A DNA stretch of 64,000 nucleotides, from the NCBI GenBank assembly GCA_963665045.2, contig CAXXJQ010000002.1, forward strand, positions 281,426 through 345,425, in the 5' to 3' direction. This document shows positions 7,259 through 18,759 of the stretch, one piece after another; position 1 is the first letter of the stretch; each line of letters opens with the position of its first letter. This DNA is from JAFGRU01 sp016934985. Lineage in GTDB: Bacteria > Desulfobacterota > Desulfuromonadia > Desulfuromonadales > JAAYDE01. The notes below the pieces were generated by a model. It did no database searches. It had not been told where the DNA came from and saw only the letters and a program-made list of their open reading frames with translations. The position numbers and the translations under genes are program-made.

Positions 7259-10200
7259 ATGATGAGATTTATAAAAAGAATTCTCGACTCGCTGAACTTG
7301 GTCTCAATTAACAGAGACCCCTTCGCAACTTTTGAAGAACCGATCCGCCATGAGGTATTTAGCGCAGAGCGTCTGGAGCAGCACGCGAAGAGCCCTCGCG
7401 GCCATCCAAAAGACCACGGACAACCTGCGCAGGGGAAGGAGCCTTGCGCCGCGCATTCGCGGAAACGGTCGGGTCCTACGGGCATCGTACCTCGCCGTCA
7501 CCGAATCGGTTCGGGAACATCGGGCCATTACGCCGGCAGCCGAATGGCTCCTTGACAACTTTCACATCGTTGACGAGCAACTGCGGGATATCCAGGACCA
7601 TCTTCCTTACCGGTATTACCGGGAACTGCCCAAACTCGTCGGCGGTCCGTTCAAGCAGTATCCCCGCGTTTTTGAAATCGCCTGGGCTTTCGTTGCCCAC
7701 AACGACAGCCGCTTTGACCCGGAGCTGTTGATCCGATTCGTGCGTACTTACCAGAGCATTCAACCGTTTGACCATCGGCGAACTGTGGGCCGTTCCCATC
7801 ACCCTGCGCATCGTCCTCATCGAGAACCTCCGACGCATTGCGGTCCGTATTGTCGGCTCTGAAAGGGCACGCGGTGAAGCAAATCGTATTGCCGACGACG
7901 TCCTGGGTATCAGCGGCCGGTCGCCGGAGGCAGCGAAGGAAAACCTGCAAGGGAAGGGGATGGAATCGCTTCCCGCCGCCTTTGCGGTGCAACTGGTGCA
8001 ACGCCTGCGCCACCAGGGGCCTGGTGCAGCGGTCACCCTGCAGTGGCTTACTGAGAGGCTGGAGGCCCAGGGCACGACCCCTGACGACCTCGTCCTGCTG
8101 GAACACAGTCTGCAGGCATCCGGCAACGTAACAGTACGTAACATCATTACCAGCATGCGGCTGATCTCAGCCTATTCCTGGAACGCCTTCTTCGAAGAAG
8201 TCAGCTTGGTAGACGAAGTCCTGCGCGCAGATTCACTATTCGCGGAAATGGATTTCGTCACCCGAGACCGTTATCGGCACGGTCTCGAAGAATTGGCCAA
8301 GGGGGCACAGCGACAGGAACTCGCGATTGCCCGCCTGGTCATCGCCAAGACAGAACAGGCTCGAACGATTGCGGGAGCAGGCGATGAAACGGCCGATTGG
8401 CGCTTGATGGACCCCGGATATTACCTGATTTCCAAGGGCCGGCGGGCATTCGAGGCAGAGATCGGCTTTCACCCCTCGCTACGACAAAGATTACTGCGGA
8501 CCTACAAAGCTTATGCAACCCCGGCCTATCTGGGCAGCCTCGGACTGGCGACCCTTCTGCTGGCAGCGCTCCCCCTGCTGGCCAGCGTTCGGACGGGAGT
8601 GTCGCCGCCATGGCTCCTTGTTTTGGGCATACTGGCGCTTTTTCCCTGCATCCGACATCGCAGTCATGCTAGTCAACAGGATCATGAGCGCGCAGCTCGG
8701 ACCCCGCCACCTTCCCCGGCTCGAACTTACCGGTGGCATCCCGCCATCGTTACGCACGTTCGTAGCGGTGCCGAGTTTTTTCTCAGAAGCGAAACCGAGG
8801 TCCAAGAACAAATCGGGCTCCTAGAGTTGCACTACCTGGCGAATCAGGACGGAGAGGTTCGTTTTGCTCTCTTGACCGACTGGTCGGACGCGGATGCCGA
8901 AATTGTTCCTGGCGACAAGGGAACTCCTCCGCTTCGCAGCCAATCGCCTTGAGCAGCTCAATGCGCGCCACGGGGTCGCCCCGGACGGTGACAAACGGTT
9001 TTTTTCTCTTCCACCGTAAGCGCCTCTGGAACCCGAGTGAAGGCAAGTGGATGGGATGGGAGCGCAAGCGCGGCAAACTCCATGAATTCAACCGTCTGCT
9101 GCGGGGCGCAAAGGATACCAGCTTCATCTCAAGCGACGGTTCGCCGCTGCAGGTTTCCACACGACGTGCGCTATGTCATCACCTTAGACGCGGACACAAA
9201 ACTTCCGGTCAACACGGTAAACGAAGCTCGTCGGCAGCATGGCCCATCCCTTGAACCTCCCCCGTTTTCGATGAGGGTCTGGGGACGCGGTTGTTGAAGG
9301 ATACGGGGTGCTCCAGCCGCAGATCATACCTTCGTTCCCCACCCGTAGCGACCCGCACCCTCTATCACCAGCTCTTTTCCGGGCCATGCGGGGTTGATCC
9401 TTACGCCTCTGCCGCTTCGGATATCTATCAGGATCTCTTCGGAGAAGGGTCGTTCACGCGGCAAAGGAATCTATGACATCGACGCCTTTGAAGGTCGCCC
9501 TGGCAGGGGCGCGTACCGGAAAATACCATCCTGAGCCACGATCTGTTCGAGGGTAACTTCGCCCGCTGCGGCCTAGCCAGTGACATCGTACTGTTCGAGG
9601 AGTTTCCATCTCATACCGAGGTTGCTGCCTCGCGGGCACCACCGTTGGGACACGGGGTGACTGGCAGCTGCTTCCCTGGATTTTCGGCCCCAGGGGGAAG
9701 GATATCCCCATCATCGGGCGCTGGAAGATGATCGACAACCTGCGGCGTTCTCTTTCCGCTCCGGGGATGCTGTCTCTCCTGCTTGCTTCCTGGCTCATCC
9801 CGTTTTACCCCCTCGCTGGGGTATGGACCCTGTTCATCCTCGCGGCCATTGCTTTCCCGGTATTCCTTTCCCTCTTTAGCGGGTCTGAAACCGAAGCGCC
9901 GCGGCATTTCCAAAAGGAACCATCTGCGCGCCGTGCTCGGCGACCTGCTGGTAGGCGCCGGGCACACGGTCATTGTCCTGACGCTCCTCGCCCATCAGGC
10001 CCGGCTGATGATCGACGCCGTCTGCCGCACCCTGGTGCGCCTCTTCATCACCCACCGCAATCTGCTCCAGTGGGTAACTGCCGCCCAGGCAAAAAGGCAC
10101 TCAACTTTTTCGTTTCGCTTCTTTTTCCAGCGCTTGTTCGGCGCCGAAATTTTAGCCCTTGGCTCATTGGTGCCTGACCGCCTTCCTCGCCCCGTCAGCG

Positions 10201-13200
10201 CTTGCCGTAGCCGGCCCATTCATTTTTTCTCTGGATGGTCTCGCCCTTCGTGGCTTGGAAAATAAGCACTCCCCCCGTAACCAGTTCGAGCGAGATACTG
10301 CCGGAAGATGAGGTGGTCCTCCTGCGCCTGACCGCCCGGCGCAATCTGGCGTTTTTTCACCACCTTCGTGACGGCCGAGGATCACTGGCTGCCTCCCGAC
10401 AACTTTCAGGAAGATCCACATCCGGTCATTGCCCATCGCAGCTTCTCCCACCAACTTTGGCGTTTATCTGCTTGTCGGTAATCGCCGCCCGGGACTTCGG
10501 TTGGAGCAGCCTCTCCGACTCAGTGGACAGACTCGAAGAAACCATGGGAACCCTGGAGATACTCCCTCGCTTTCACGGGCACTTTTACAACTGGTACGAA
10601 AACCCGGGAATTGCGGGCACTAGAACCAAAGTACATCTCATCCGTCGACAGCGGGAACCTTGCCGGCCACCCTTCTTGCGTTTCTCACAAGCATGCAAGG
10701 AAACTGGCGCAGGCGCCCATTCTATCTTCCGGTCGCGCTGAAGGGTATAAGAGACACCCATGCGCCTCTTTCGCCAGGCCCTACAGGAGCTCGAAAAGGA
10801 CGAGGCTATGCGGACAGATATTCGATACAATTGCGGGCATAGAGTCCTCGATTCACGCTGCACCGACGGGGCTTTGGGCGGGCTGGTTTCCTTCTGGGAT
10901 GCGTTGGAGGCTGAAACGGAAACCTGCCGTCCGCCTCGGTCCGGACACTTCTGCAAAAGAGCGGAGAGGAAAGAAAGAGCGAAGCAAAGCACCTGGGCGG
11001 GGGCTTCTCCTGGAGGATATCAGAAGCCATCGGCGCGACATCGATCTGCTCTTCCCCTGGGCACGAATGCTGGAAGAATGGGCGCTTGAGCACAAGGGAG
11101 TCGGGAAAGAGGAAGTGATCCGGACTTCTTTTCTGGACATTCTCGGGGCTCGACATCTCCCTGGTGGCGTTGCCTGAGCGCTGTAAAGCCGCGGTCAGTA
11201 AGCTTCTGCAGCAGCAAGTGCTCACCGATTCCAGGGAATTTCGCGGCCGTCCTCGACACCCTGGTCGGCGCTTTCGAGCGATCTGCGGAGACCTGCGACA
11301 TACTGACAGAGCGGCTAGACAGAATCGCCGCACACGCGCGGCGCCTCGGTTATTGAGATGGATTTCAGCTTTCCCTCTACGACCCGGCTTGCCGGCTCTT
11401 CTCCATCGGCTACCGCGTCAGCGATGGATGCCTCGACCAGAGCTTCTACGACTTGCTCGCCTCGGAATCCCGCCTCACGAGCTTCATTGCCATCGCCAAG
11501 GGGGAAGTCCCTCCCTCCCACTGGTTCCGACTGGGCCGGGTGCTGATCCCCGGTGGAGAAAAGGCGCAGTGCTCGTCTCGTGGTCCGGATCGATGTTCGA
11601 GTATCTCATGCCCTCATTGGTCATGCACACACCGCGCGGCAGCCTTCTCGACCAGACCTGCCGGACTGTTATCGTGCGCCAAATCAGCTACGGAAAGGAA
11701 AACGGTGTGCCGTGGGGGATTTCCGAATCGGCCTATAACACCCGCGACCTTTCCTTCGCTTACCAGTATTCGGCCTTCGGGATACCCGGTCTGGGACTTA
11801 AGCGCGGCCTCGGCCCAGGATCTCGTCATTACCCCTTACGCCACGGTGCTGGCGCAATGTATTCTCCCGCCGCGGCAGCAACAAAAACTGTAGACGACTC
11901 GAGGAAGTGGGCGGGCGTGGCCCTTACGGCTTCTACGAGGCCCTGGATTTTACTCGTGCCCCGCCTCCCCCGAGGGGGCTCGAACCGCCGTCATCAAGGC
12001 GTACATGGCACACCACCAGGGAATGTCGCTGGTAGCCTTGGGCAACGTCATCCATGGACGGTATCATGCGGCACCGCTTCCACCGCGAACCGATAATCCA
12101 GGCGGCCGAACTCCTCCTCCAGGAAAGGATGCCCCACGACGTGAGCGTTTGCCCGCCCGCTAGCAGATCAGGTTCAGGCTGCGAAGGTCTGGGAATCAGT
12201 CCAGCCGGTGCTGCGCCGTTTTCATACCCCGAACCATCGTCTCCCTTCGACCCACCTGCTCTCCAATGGCCGCTATGCCGTCATGGTCACCGCCGCCGGC
12301 TCCGGTTACAGCCGCTGGCGTGACATCGCCCGTCACGCGCTGGCGCGAAGACGCGGCACAGGGACGCCTGGGGCAGTTACCTCTTCCTGCGTGACATGGA
12401 GAACGGGGAGGTATGGTCCGCAGCCTACCAACCGGCAGGTTCCGAGCCAAAACATTATGAGGTGACTTTCGCCGATTACAAAAGCGCGGCATCATCCGGC
12501 ATGGACGATGCCCTGATCACCAGCCTTGATATCATCCTGTCACCAGATGATGACGCTGAGTTGCGGCGCCTCTCCGTCACCAACGAGGGAACGTCCCCAC
12601 CCGGGGACATCGAGGTTACCTCCTACGCAGAGATCGTCCTCGCCACGCAGAGTACTGACATCGCCCACACCGGCCTTCTCCAAACCTCTTCATCCAGGAC
12701 AGAATATCATCCCGCCTGCACGGCACTTCTGGCTCAACCGCCGCCCACGCTTCCGCCGACGATACGGCCGTCTGGGCCGCCCACGTTATTGCCGTGGGCG
12801 GTGACAGTCGCGGCGGTATTGAGTACGAAAACCGATCGCATGCGCTTTCCTCGGGACGAGGGCAGACTATCCGGCAGGCCCGTTTCCATCCTGGGATGGA
12901 CGTCCCCTGTCCAATACGGGTCGGTCCCGTCCCTCGACCCGGTCTTCAGTCTCCGTGCCCGGGTGCGGGTGGCACCCGGAGCAAACGGCACACCTGGTCT
13001 TCTCGGACCATGGTTTGCTGAGTCCCGTGAGGCGATTCTGCTACTGGCCGACAAGTACCACGACCCAGGCCTGCTACGAGCGGACCCTCACCCTCGCCTG
13101 GACCCAGTCCCCAAATCCAGCTTCACTATCTGGAGATCGCACGGGGCGAAGCCCACCTCTTTCAACATCTGGCCAACCGCCTCCTCTATAGCGACCCCGC

Positions 13201-16175
13201 CATGCGGCCCCGTGAAGAGGGTCCTCCAGCAGAGCACCCTGAATGTCACGGGTCTCTGGCAATATGGCATATCGGGGGACTATCCCATCGTCCTCGTACG
13301 CCATCGATGATAGCGATGACCAGGGGATTATCCGTCAGTTGCTTCGCGCCCACGGAGTAACTGGCGCTTAAAGCTCCTGGCGGTGGACCTGGTTATCCTG
13401 AACGAAAAGGAGACGTCTTACACCCAGGAGTTGCAGTCCTCTCTAGAAGGTATGGTGAATAACAGCCTGTCCAGTGGCCGCGCGCTGCAGGAAAAGCCGA
13501 GGCAGGATCTTCGTCCTGCGCACCGATCTTTTGACCAGCGATGAGCGGTTGCTTTTGCAGACAGCAGCCCGCGTCGTACTTGCCGCCCGGGACGGGGAGT
13601 CTGACCGAACAGGTAATGCGGATTGCGCCGCCAGGAACTGCGCACGGGTCCATCCGGCGCGGCGTTCAAGTCCCCTCGCCATCCGGCGGCAGAGAACGTA
13701 CTCGAAGCACCTCCCCTGGAGTTTTTCAATGGCCTCGGCGGTTTTTGCAAAGGAAGGACAGGAATACGTTCATCGTGCTTGGCCCGGGGCAGCGGCACAC
13801 CGGCACCGTGGATCAAACGTCATCGCCAACGAATTCTTCGGTTTTCAGGTCTCCGAGTCAGGTGCGGGCTATACCTGGTCACTCAACAGCCGTGAAAACC
13901 AGCTCACCCCCCTGGTCCAACGACCCGGTATCTGATCCTTCCTGCGAGGCTCTTTATCTCTGCGACCGCGACAGCCGCGATATCTGGAGTCCGACGGCCC
14001 TGCCGATACGGGTCGAGAGCGCGACCTACATCGCGCGCCATGGCCAGGGATACAGCCGTTTTGAACATCTCTCCCACAACATCTGGAGCGAACTGACACA
14101 AATCGTGAGTTTGAGCGACCCGGTCAAAATCTCCCACCTGGTTCTGGAAAACCGTTCGCCGCGACGCCGCAGGCTTGCCGTGACCGGTTATCTCGAGTGG
14201 GTCCTGGGCTTCACGCGCACGGTCTCCGCACCCTACATCATCACCGAAATGGATGGCGAAACAGGGGCAATGTTCGCCAGAAACCCCTGGCATGCCGAAT
14301 TCGGCGGCAGAATCGCCTTCGCGGATCTCGGCGGACTGCAAACATCTTGGACGGGCGACCGGATAGAATTCGTCGGCCGCAACGGCACCCTGGAGCAACC
14401 GGCTGGGCTCCTTGGGGCCGGAATCTTGAGCGGCAGGACTGGGGCCGGCCTCGATCCGTGCTGTGCACTTCAGACAACCATTGATCTCGCCCCCGGCGAA
14501 CGGGTCGAGCTGGTGCTCTTCCTGGGGCAGGCGCCGGACCGGGAAACAGCCCGCGACTTGATCAGACACTGGCGCGCGGTTGCCCCACGAGACGAGTTGG
14601 AAACGATACGGGAGAACTGGGAGGCGGTCCTCGGCAAGATACAGGTCCAGACTCCAGACCGAGCCATGGACATCATGCTGAACCGCTGGTTCCTCTACCA
14701 GACCCTGGTCTGCCGCTGCTATGCCCGGTCAGCGTTCTACCAGGCGGGAGGGGCGTACGGATTCCGAGACCAGCTCCAGGATTGCCTGGCACTCGTTATG
14801 ACCGATCCTGCCCTGGTCCGCACCCACATCATCAGGGCTTCAGGGCGCCAGTTTCGGGAGGGTGATGTGCAGCATTGGTGGCATCCCCCGACGGGACGAG
14901 GGGTCCGCACCCATTTTTCCGATGACCTGATCTGGCTTCCCTATACCGTGGCCCATTATCTGGCGGCAACGGGAGATGTGAGCGTCCTTGACGAGAAAAC
15001 ACCCTTTTTGGAAGGGGAGATACTGGCCGCAGAACAGGAAGACGCCTATTTCGAGCCCGCCGCCTCTGGGGAAACAGCAACGGTCTTTGAACACTGCGCC
15101 CGAGCTCTCGACCTGCGCCTGGTCACGGGAGCCCACGGCCTGCCGCTGATGGGGACGGGGGACTGGAATGATGGCATGAACCGCGTCGGACACCAAGGCC
15201 GCGGCGAAAGCGTCTGGCTCGCCTGGTTCCTTCATGCGGCCTTTACAGGCTTCGCCCCGGTTGCAACAGCACGGGGCGAGCAGGAAAGAGCACAGCGATG
15301 GCTTACCCACGCGACCAGTCTGAAGGAGGCACTGGAAAAACAGGCGTGGGACGGCGCCTGGTACCGGCGCGCCTATTACGATGACGGCACGCCGCTCGGC
15401 TCGACGTCCAACACGGAATGCCGCATCGACTCCATTGCCCAGAGTTGGGGGGTCATTTCCGGGGCGGCGGACCCGTTACGGGCAAGAAAAGCGATGGCAT
15501 CGGTTGAAGCATACCTGGTGAGAACGGAGGACGCTCTTGCCCTGCTTTTCACACCCCCTTTCGACCAGACGTCCCAGGATCCCGGTTATATCAAGGGATA
15601 TCTCCCAGGTATCCGCGAAAACGGCGGTCAGTATACCCATGCAGCCGCCTGGTCTGTGATCGCATTTGCCATGCTGGGCCTCGGAGATAAGGCCCCATGA
15701 ACTTTTTTCCATGCTCAATCCGGTGAATCACGCCGCCACGCGAAGCAGTATGTCTCGCTACCGGGTTGAACCATATGTGGCAGTAGCAGACATATACTCA
15801 GAACCGCCCCACATTGGCAAAGGCGGGTGGAGCTGGTATACGGGCTCATCAGGCTGGCTTTATCGAGCGGGGCTGGAGTATATCCTGGGGATTACCGTAC
15901 GCGCAGAGACCTTACACCTTGAACCCTGCATCCCCGGCACCTGGCCGGGCTTTAAAGCCTCCTACCGGCACGGTGAAACGATCTACGAAATCCAAGTGGA
16001 GAACCCGCACAACTGCGAGCGTGGTGTGGCTTGGGTCGAGTTGGATGGGCAGCGAGTAACGGACGGAGTGATCCCTTTGGAGCGGAGCTTGGTGAAGCAT
16101 CAGGTTGTCGTCCGGATGGGAAATCCGGAGCAGCCGCTGATACAATCCCTGAAAGAGGAAAAAAAGCAAACATAA
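7259..16175 (+). pseudogene. ndvB: Cyclic beta-1,2-glucan synthase (NdvB/ChvB type), many frameshifts
   Basis: Overlapping plus-strand frames can be chained into one ~2,900-residue NdvB-like protein. In order: an N-terminal region (ERLEQHA, ITPAAEWLLDNFHIVDEQL, RFDPELLIRFVRTYQ, TIGELWAVPITLRIVLIENL); the glycosyltransferase domain with GKWMGWERKRGKLHEFNRLL and VRYVITLDADT (9163-9195); the glucoamylase-like part with FGWSSLSDSVDRLEETM and SSVDSGNLAGH; and a GH94 phosphorylase domain (about 13900-16100) with the catalytic GTGDWNDGMN and WYTGSSGWLYRAGLEYILG. Such enzymes make periplasmic cyclic glucans used in osmotic adaptation. The frame changes well over a dozen times between 7.3 and 13.9 kb, then stays open for ~1.8 kb and shifts again near 15.69 kb. 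Shifts checked at 7385, 7750, 8655 and 8780 are single-base insertions or deletions, the last three at homopolymers. As written it cannot be translated; sequence between shifts is well conserved. Confidence 0.88.
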
Positions 16176-16188
16176 TCACAGAAGCAGA

Positions 16189-17860
16189 TCATTCGCGGGG
16201 TTGCTGCACAGCGCCTTTATAAAAGACATCGCATTTGCCACCTTGAACAAAGCGTTTCGCCTTTTTGTACAAATTAAAGATTGGACTGGCAAGGGACTCG
16301 ACCGAGCCGACCTGGGGACTGCTGAAAGGACCGCTGATGCTTTGTTTGAATTTCACACATCCCTTGCCATCAAGAAGCGCCACGGTTACATTTTCATATC
16401 GTTCGCTGACAAGATTAAGTTTTCCTTTAAGTGCAACGCGATTATGGTGTGTTGCCAGAGCGCAGTCCGTAGCGTCCGCCACACCGTCCTTGATCTTCCA
16501 GTGGGAGATAAACTGTGTAATGGCGCCCTGGCCTCCCTGGGTCTGGGCATACAGGTCCCCATAATGATATCCCTTGAGGGCAGCGGTGCCGAGAGGGCCG
16601 GCGATGAAGAAAGCGCCCAGGTCGACAAGGTTAAACTTCTGGCTCGTTTCATACGATGAGAGGACCGCGTCAAGATCCATCGTATAAATGACGAGGTTAT
16701 CGCCCCGAAGAGAAAAAGTTCCATCCATGCTGCTCATCAGATTGCGCTTTCCTTTTTCATTCATCGTAAGGGAAGCATAAAGATTACCTTTCCCGCCGAT
16801 AACCTTTTTTTGCGCCGAAAGACTCCTCGAGTTTTGCGAAGTCCAGCTTCAATATCTTCAAATTAATTTTATATCTAGCGTCGGCTTCCGACCTATCTGC
16901 CGTGATATCGCCTACACCCTCTGCGCCGAAGATGTCCATGGTGAGGGGTGTGAGGTAAAGCACTCCCTTCTCCACTTTCACAGGACTCTTTATGTTGTCG
17001 ATCCCGAGGTCCTTTTTCCGCACCTCCTGGCAGTCCATGTTTCCCGTGAATGAGATGTTTTTTATAAAAGCCTCTGAGGTGTCCCCTACCGAAAGATCCT
17101 TGATAGTCAGATTGAGTTCTTTCAGCTCGGTTTCCTCACCCGAATTCTTGTCAAAACAAACGAGTCTCCCAATGGAAAGTGGTTCGAAATGATATATTCC
17201 GCTGACCGCCTTTACGGAAGCTTTGAGATTCTCGATTCTGCAGTCCTTACGCAAGACCTCCTTGCAGTCGAAGATTCCAGTGAGCGAGAGATTCCTTATG
17301 ATGTCCACTGCAGTATCTCCTGTCGAGAGATCCTTGACAGCCAGATTGAATTCCTTAAGCTCCGTCTTTTCCCCCGTCTTCTTGTCCAGATAGACAAGTA
17401 CCCCTTGGGACAGCTTAAGATCATTCAAACGGAAGCCTTCTCCCAACTCCCCTCTAGTTAATTTTTTTTCAGTGCTTTCGAAGTTATATTTCCCATCGGC
17501 GTCCTTCACTATGTTGGCAACGGGCTTGAAAAGGGCGCAACTGGTGACTTTGAGTTGCTTCTTCAGCAAGGGCATCAGCTCCACCCCCAGCTTGAGGTTT
17601 TCGAGGGAAATAATTTCGCCCTCCTTATTGGCGATATGAATATCCTCAGCCGATACGCCAAAGGGAAAGAAAGAGAGCTCCATCTTCCCCTTGATACTGA
17701 CATTGAGGCCGGTCGCATCGAAGGCTGCAGATTCAATATTCGGCTTGTATTTATTTACGTCAAATAATAAGAGAGCGGCAATTGAAGCAATTGCGAGCAG
17801 GGCGAAAACACAACCCGCTATCAGCAGACTTTTCCCTTTTTGCACTTTCATATCTTTCAT
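16189..17860 (-). pseudogene. AsmA-family membrane-anchored protein, one frameshift
   Basis: The first 358 residues (16784-17860) begin with a membrane anchor (LLIAGCVFALLAIASIAALLLF, about residues 12-33) followed by DVNKYKPNIESAAFDATG, as in AsmA. A second frame continues from KVIGGKGNLYASLTMNEKGKR to the stop at 16189 and has the AsmA C-terminal pattern (SSMDGTFSLRGDNLVIYTMDLD, and KFKQSISGPFSSP near the end). The join is an A7 run near 16806 (minus strand); with six As the frame is continuous, giving ~555 residues. AsmA-like proteins act in the inner membrane/periplasm in envelope lipid homeostasis. Residues ~145-305 contain an internal duplication (LVYLDKKTGEKTELKEFNLA versus LVCFDKNSGEETELKELNLT). 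It reads convergently with the glucan-synthase remnant, whose 3' end is 14 bases away. Confidence 0.8.
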
Positions 17861-18066
17861 TCCCGGTAAAACCTAGTAATTAGTTTAAACTTGATCTGCA
17901 GACACGTTTAAAAAACCGGTGCTTGCCAGACCAAGTCGCGACTGCTACCGTTGATCTGGTCTCAGAACGTTTTATTTTTGAGTTATTCAGCCCTTTCGTA
18001 ACAACAGGATTAAACCTTTTACCCCCCACAATAGTGCTAGCCAGCGGTTCTCAAGTGCGATTTCGA

Positions 18067-18759
18067 CTAGTTGTCTTTTTCACGGGTCGAAACCGTCGCC
18101 TCGTCTTGCACCGGTTCCGGTTGCCAACGCTCCTGCAAAGAGGCCATATTCTTGCTGTGCGTGAGAACCACGACCTCATCGTCTTCTTGAAGCGTTGTCT
18201 CCTCCTTGGCGAGCGCGAACCGGCCTTCGCGGTAGTAGCAGACGGCACGGGCCTCCGTGGGCAGCTTCAGCTCTTTGACCGTGACCGCATCTTCTTTTCG
18301 GGTGGTGAAGGTGAAAAACCGGGCCTCGTCCTTGATGACCGCCGAAAGCTCCGCGTTTTCCGTACCCCCGACCATGTCCTCCAGGTAACGGCTGATAGTG
18401 CGGGAAGGGATGATCGTATCCTGCAGCCCCAGCTCATGGCAGATGCCCTCGAACTGCGGATCGCCGATGCTCGTCACGATCCGCTTGAAACCGAGGGAGC
18501 GGCCGACGAGGCTGGCGATGACGTTGTCCTGGTCGCTGTCGGAAAGGCAATAGAGGACATCGGTCTGCGCCGGATTGACTTCGCGCAGGATGTTCGGCTG
18601 GCTGCCATCGCCCAGCAGAAAGCTGCAGTCCATCTCTTCGGACAATTCATCGATCTTGGCCTTGTCGGTCTCGATGATGACCACTTCGTGGCCTTTTTTG
18701 ATGAGCGCCTTGGCGGTTCCGATACTCACTTTCCCGGCGCCAATAAAAACCGTTCTCAT
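18067..18759 (-). CDS. trkA: TrkA-type potassium channel/transporter gating subunit
   Basis: The 230-residue product starts MRTVFIGAGKVSIGTAKALI, the glycine-rich NAD-binding Rossmann motif of RCK/TrkA-N domains, followed by acidic E30 (VIIETDK). A TrkA-C domain occupies about residues 145-215 (VTVKELKLP to DEVVVLTHS). TrkA binds NAD(H)/ATP at the cytoplasmic face and controls potassium uptake by TrkH. There is one RCK unit here rather than the two of E. coli TrkA, which is common in other phyla. Its start ATG overlaps the stop of the upstream trkH (ATGA at 18759-18756), so the two are translationally coupled. Confidence 0.9.
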   Translation of the reverse strand: MRTVFIGAGKVSIGTAKALIKKGHEVVIIETDKAKIDELSEEMDCSFLLGDGSQPNILREVNPAQTDVLYCLSDSDQDNVIASLVGRSLGFKRIVTSIGDPQFEGICHELGLQDTIIPSRTISRYLEDMVGGTENAELSAVIKDEARFFTFTTRKEDAVTVKELKLPTEARAVCYYREGRFALAKEETTLQEDDEVVVLTHSKNMASLQERWQPEPVQDEATVSTREKDN

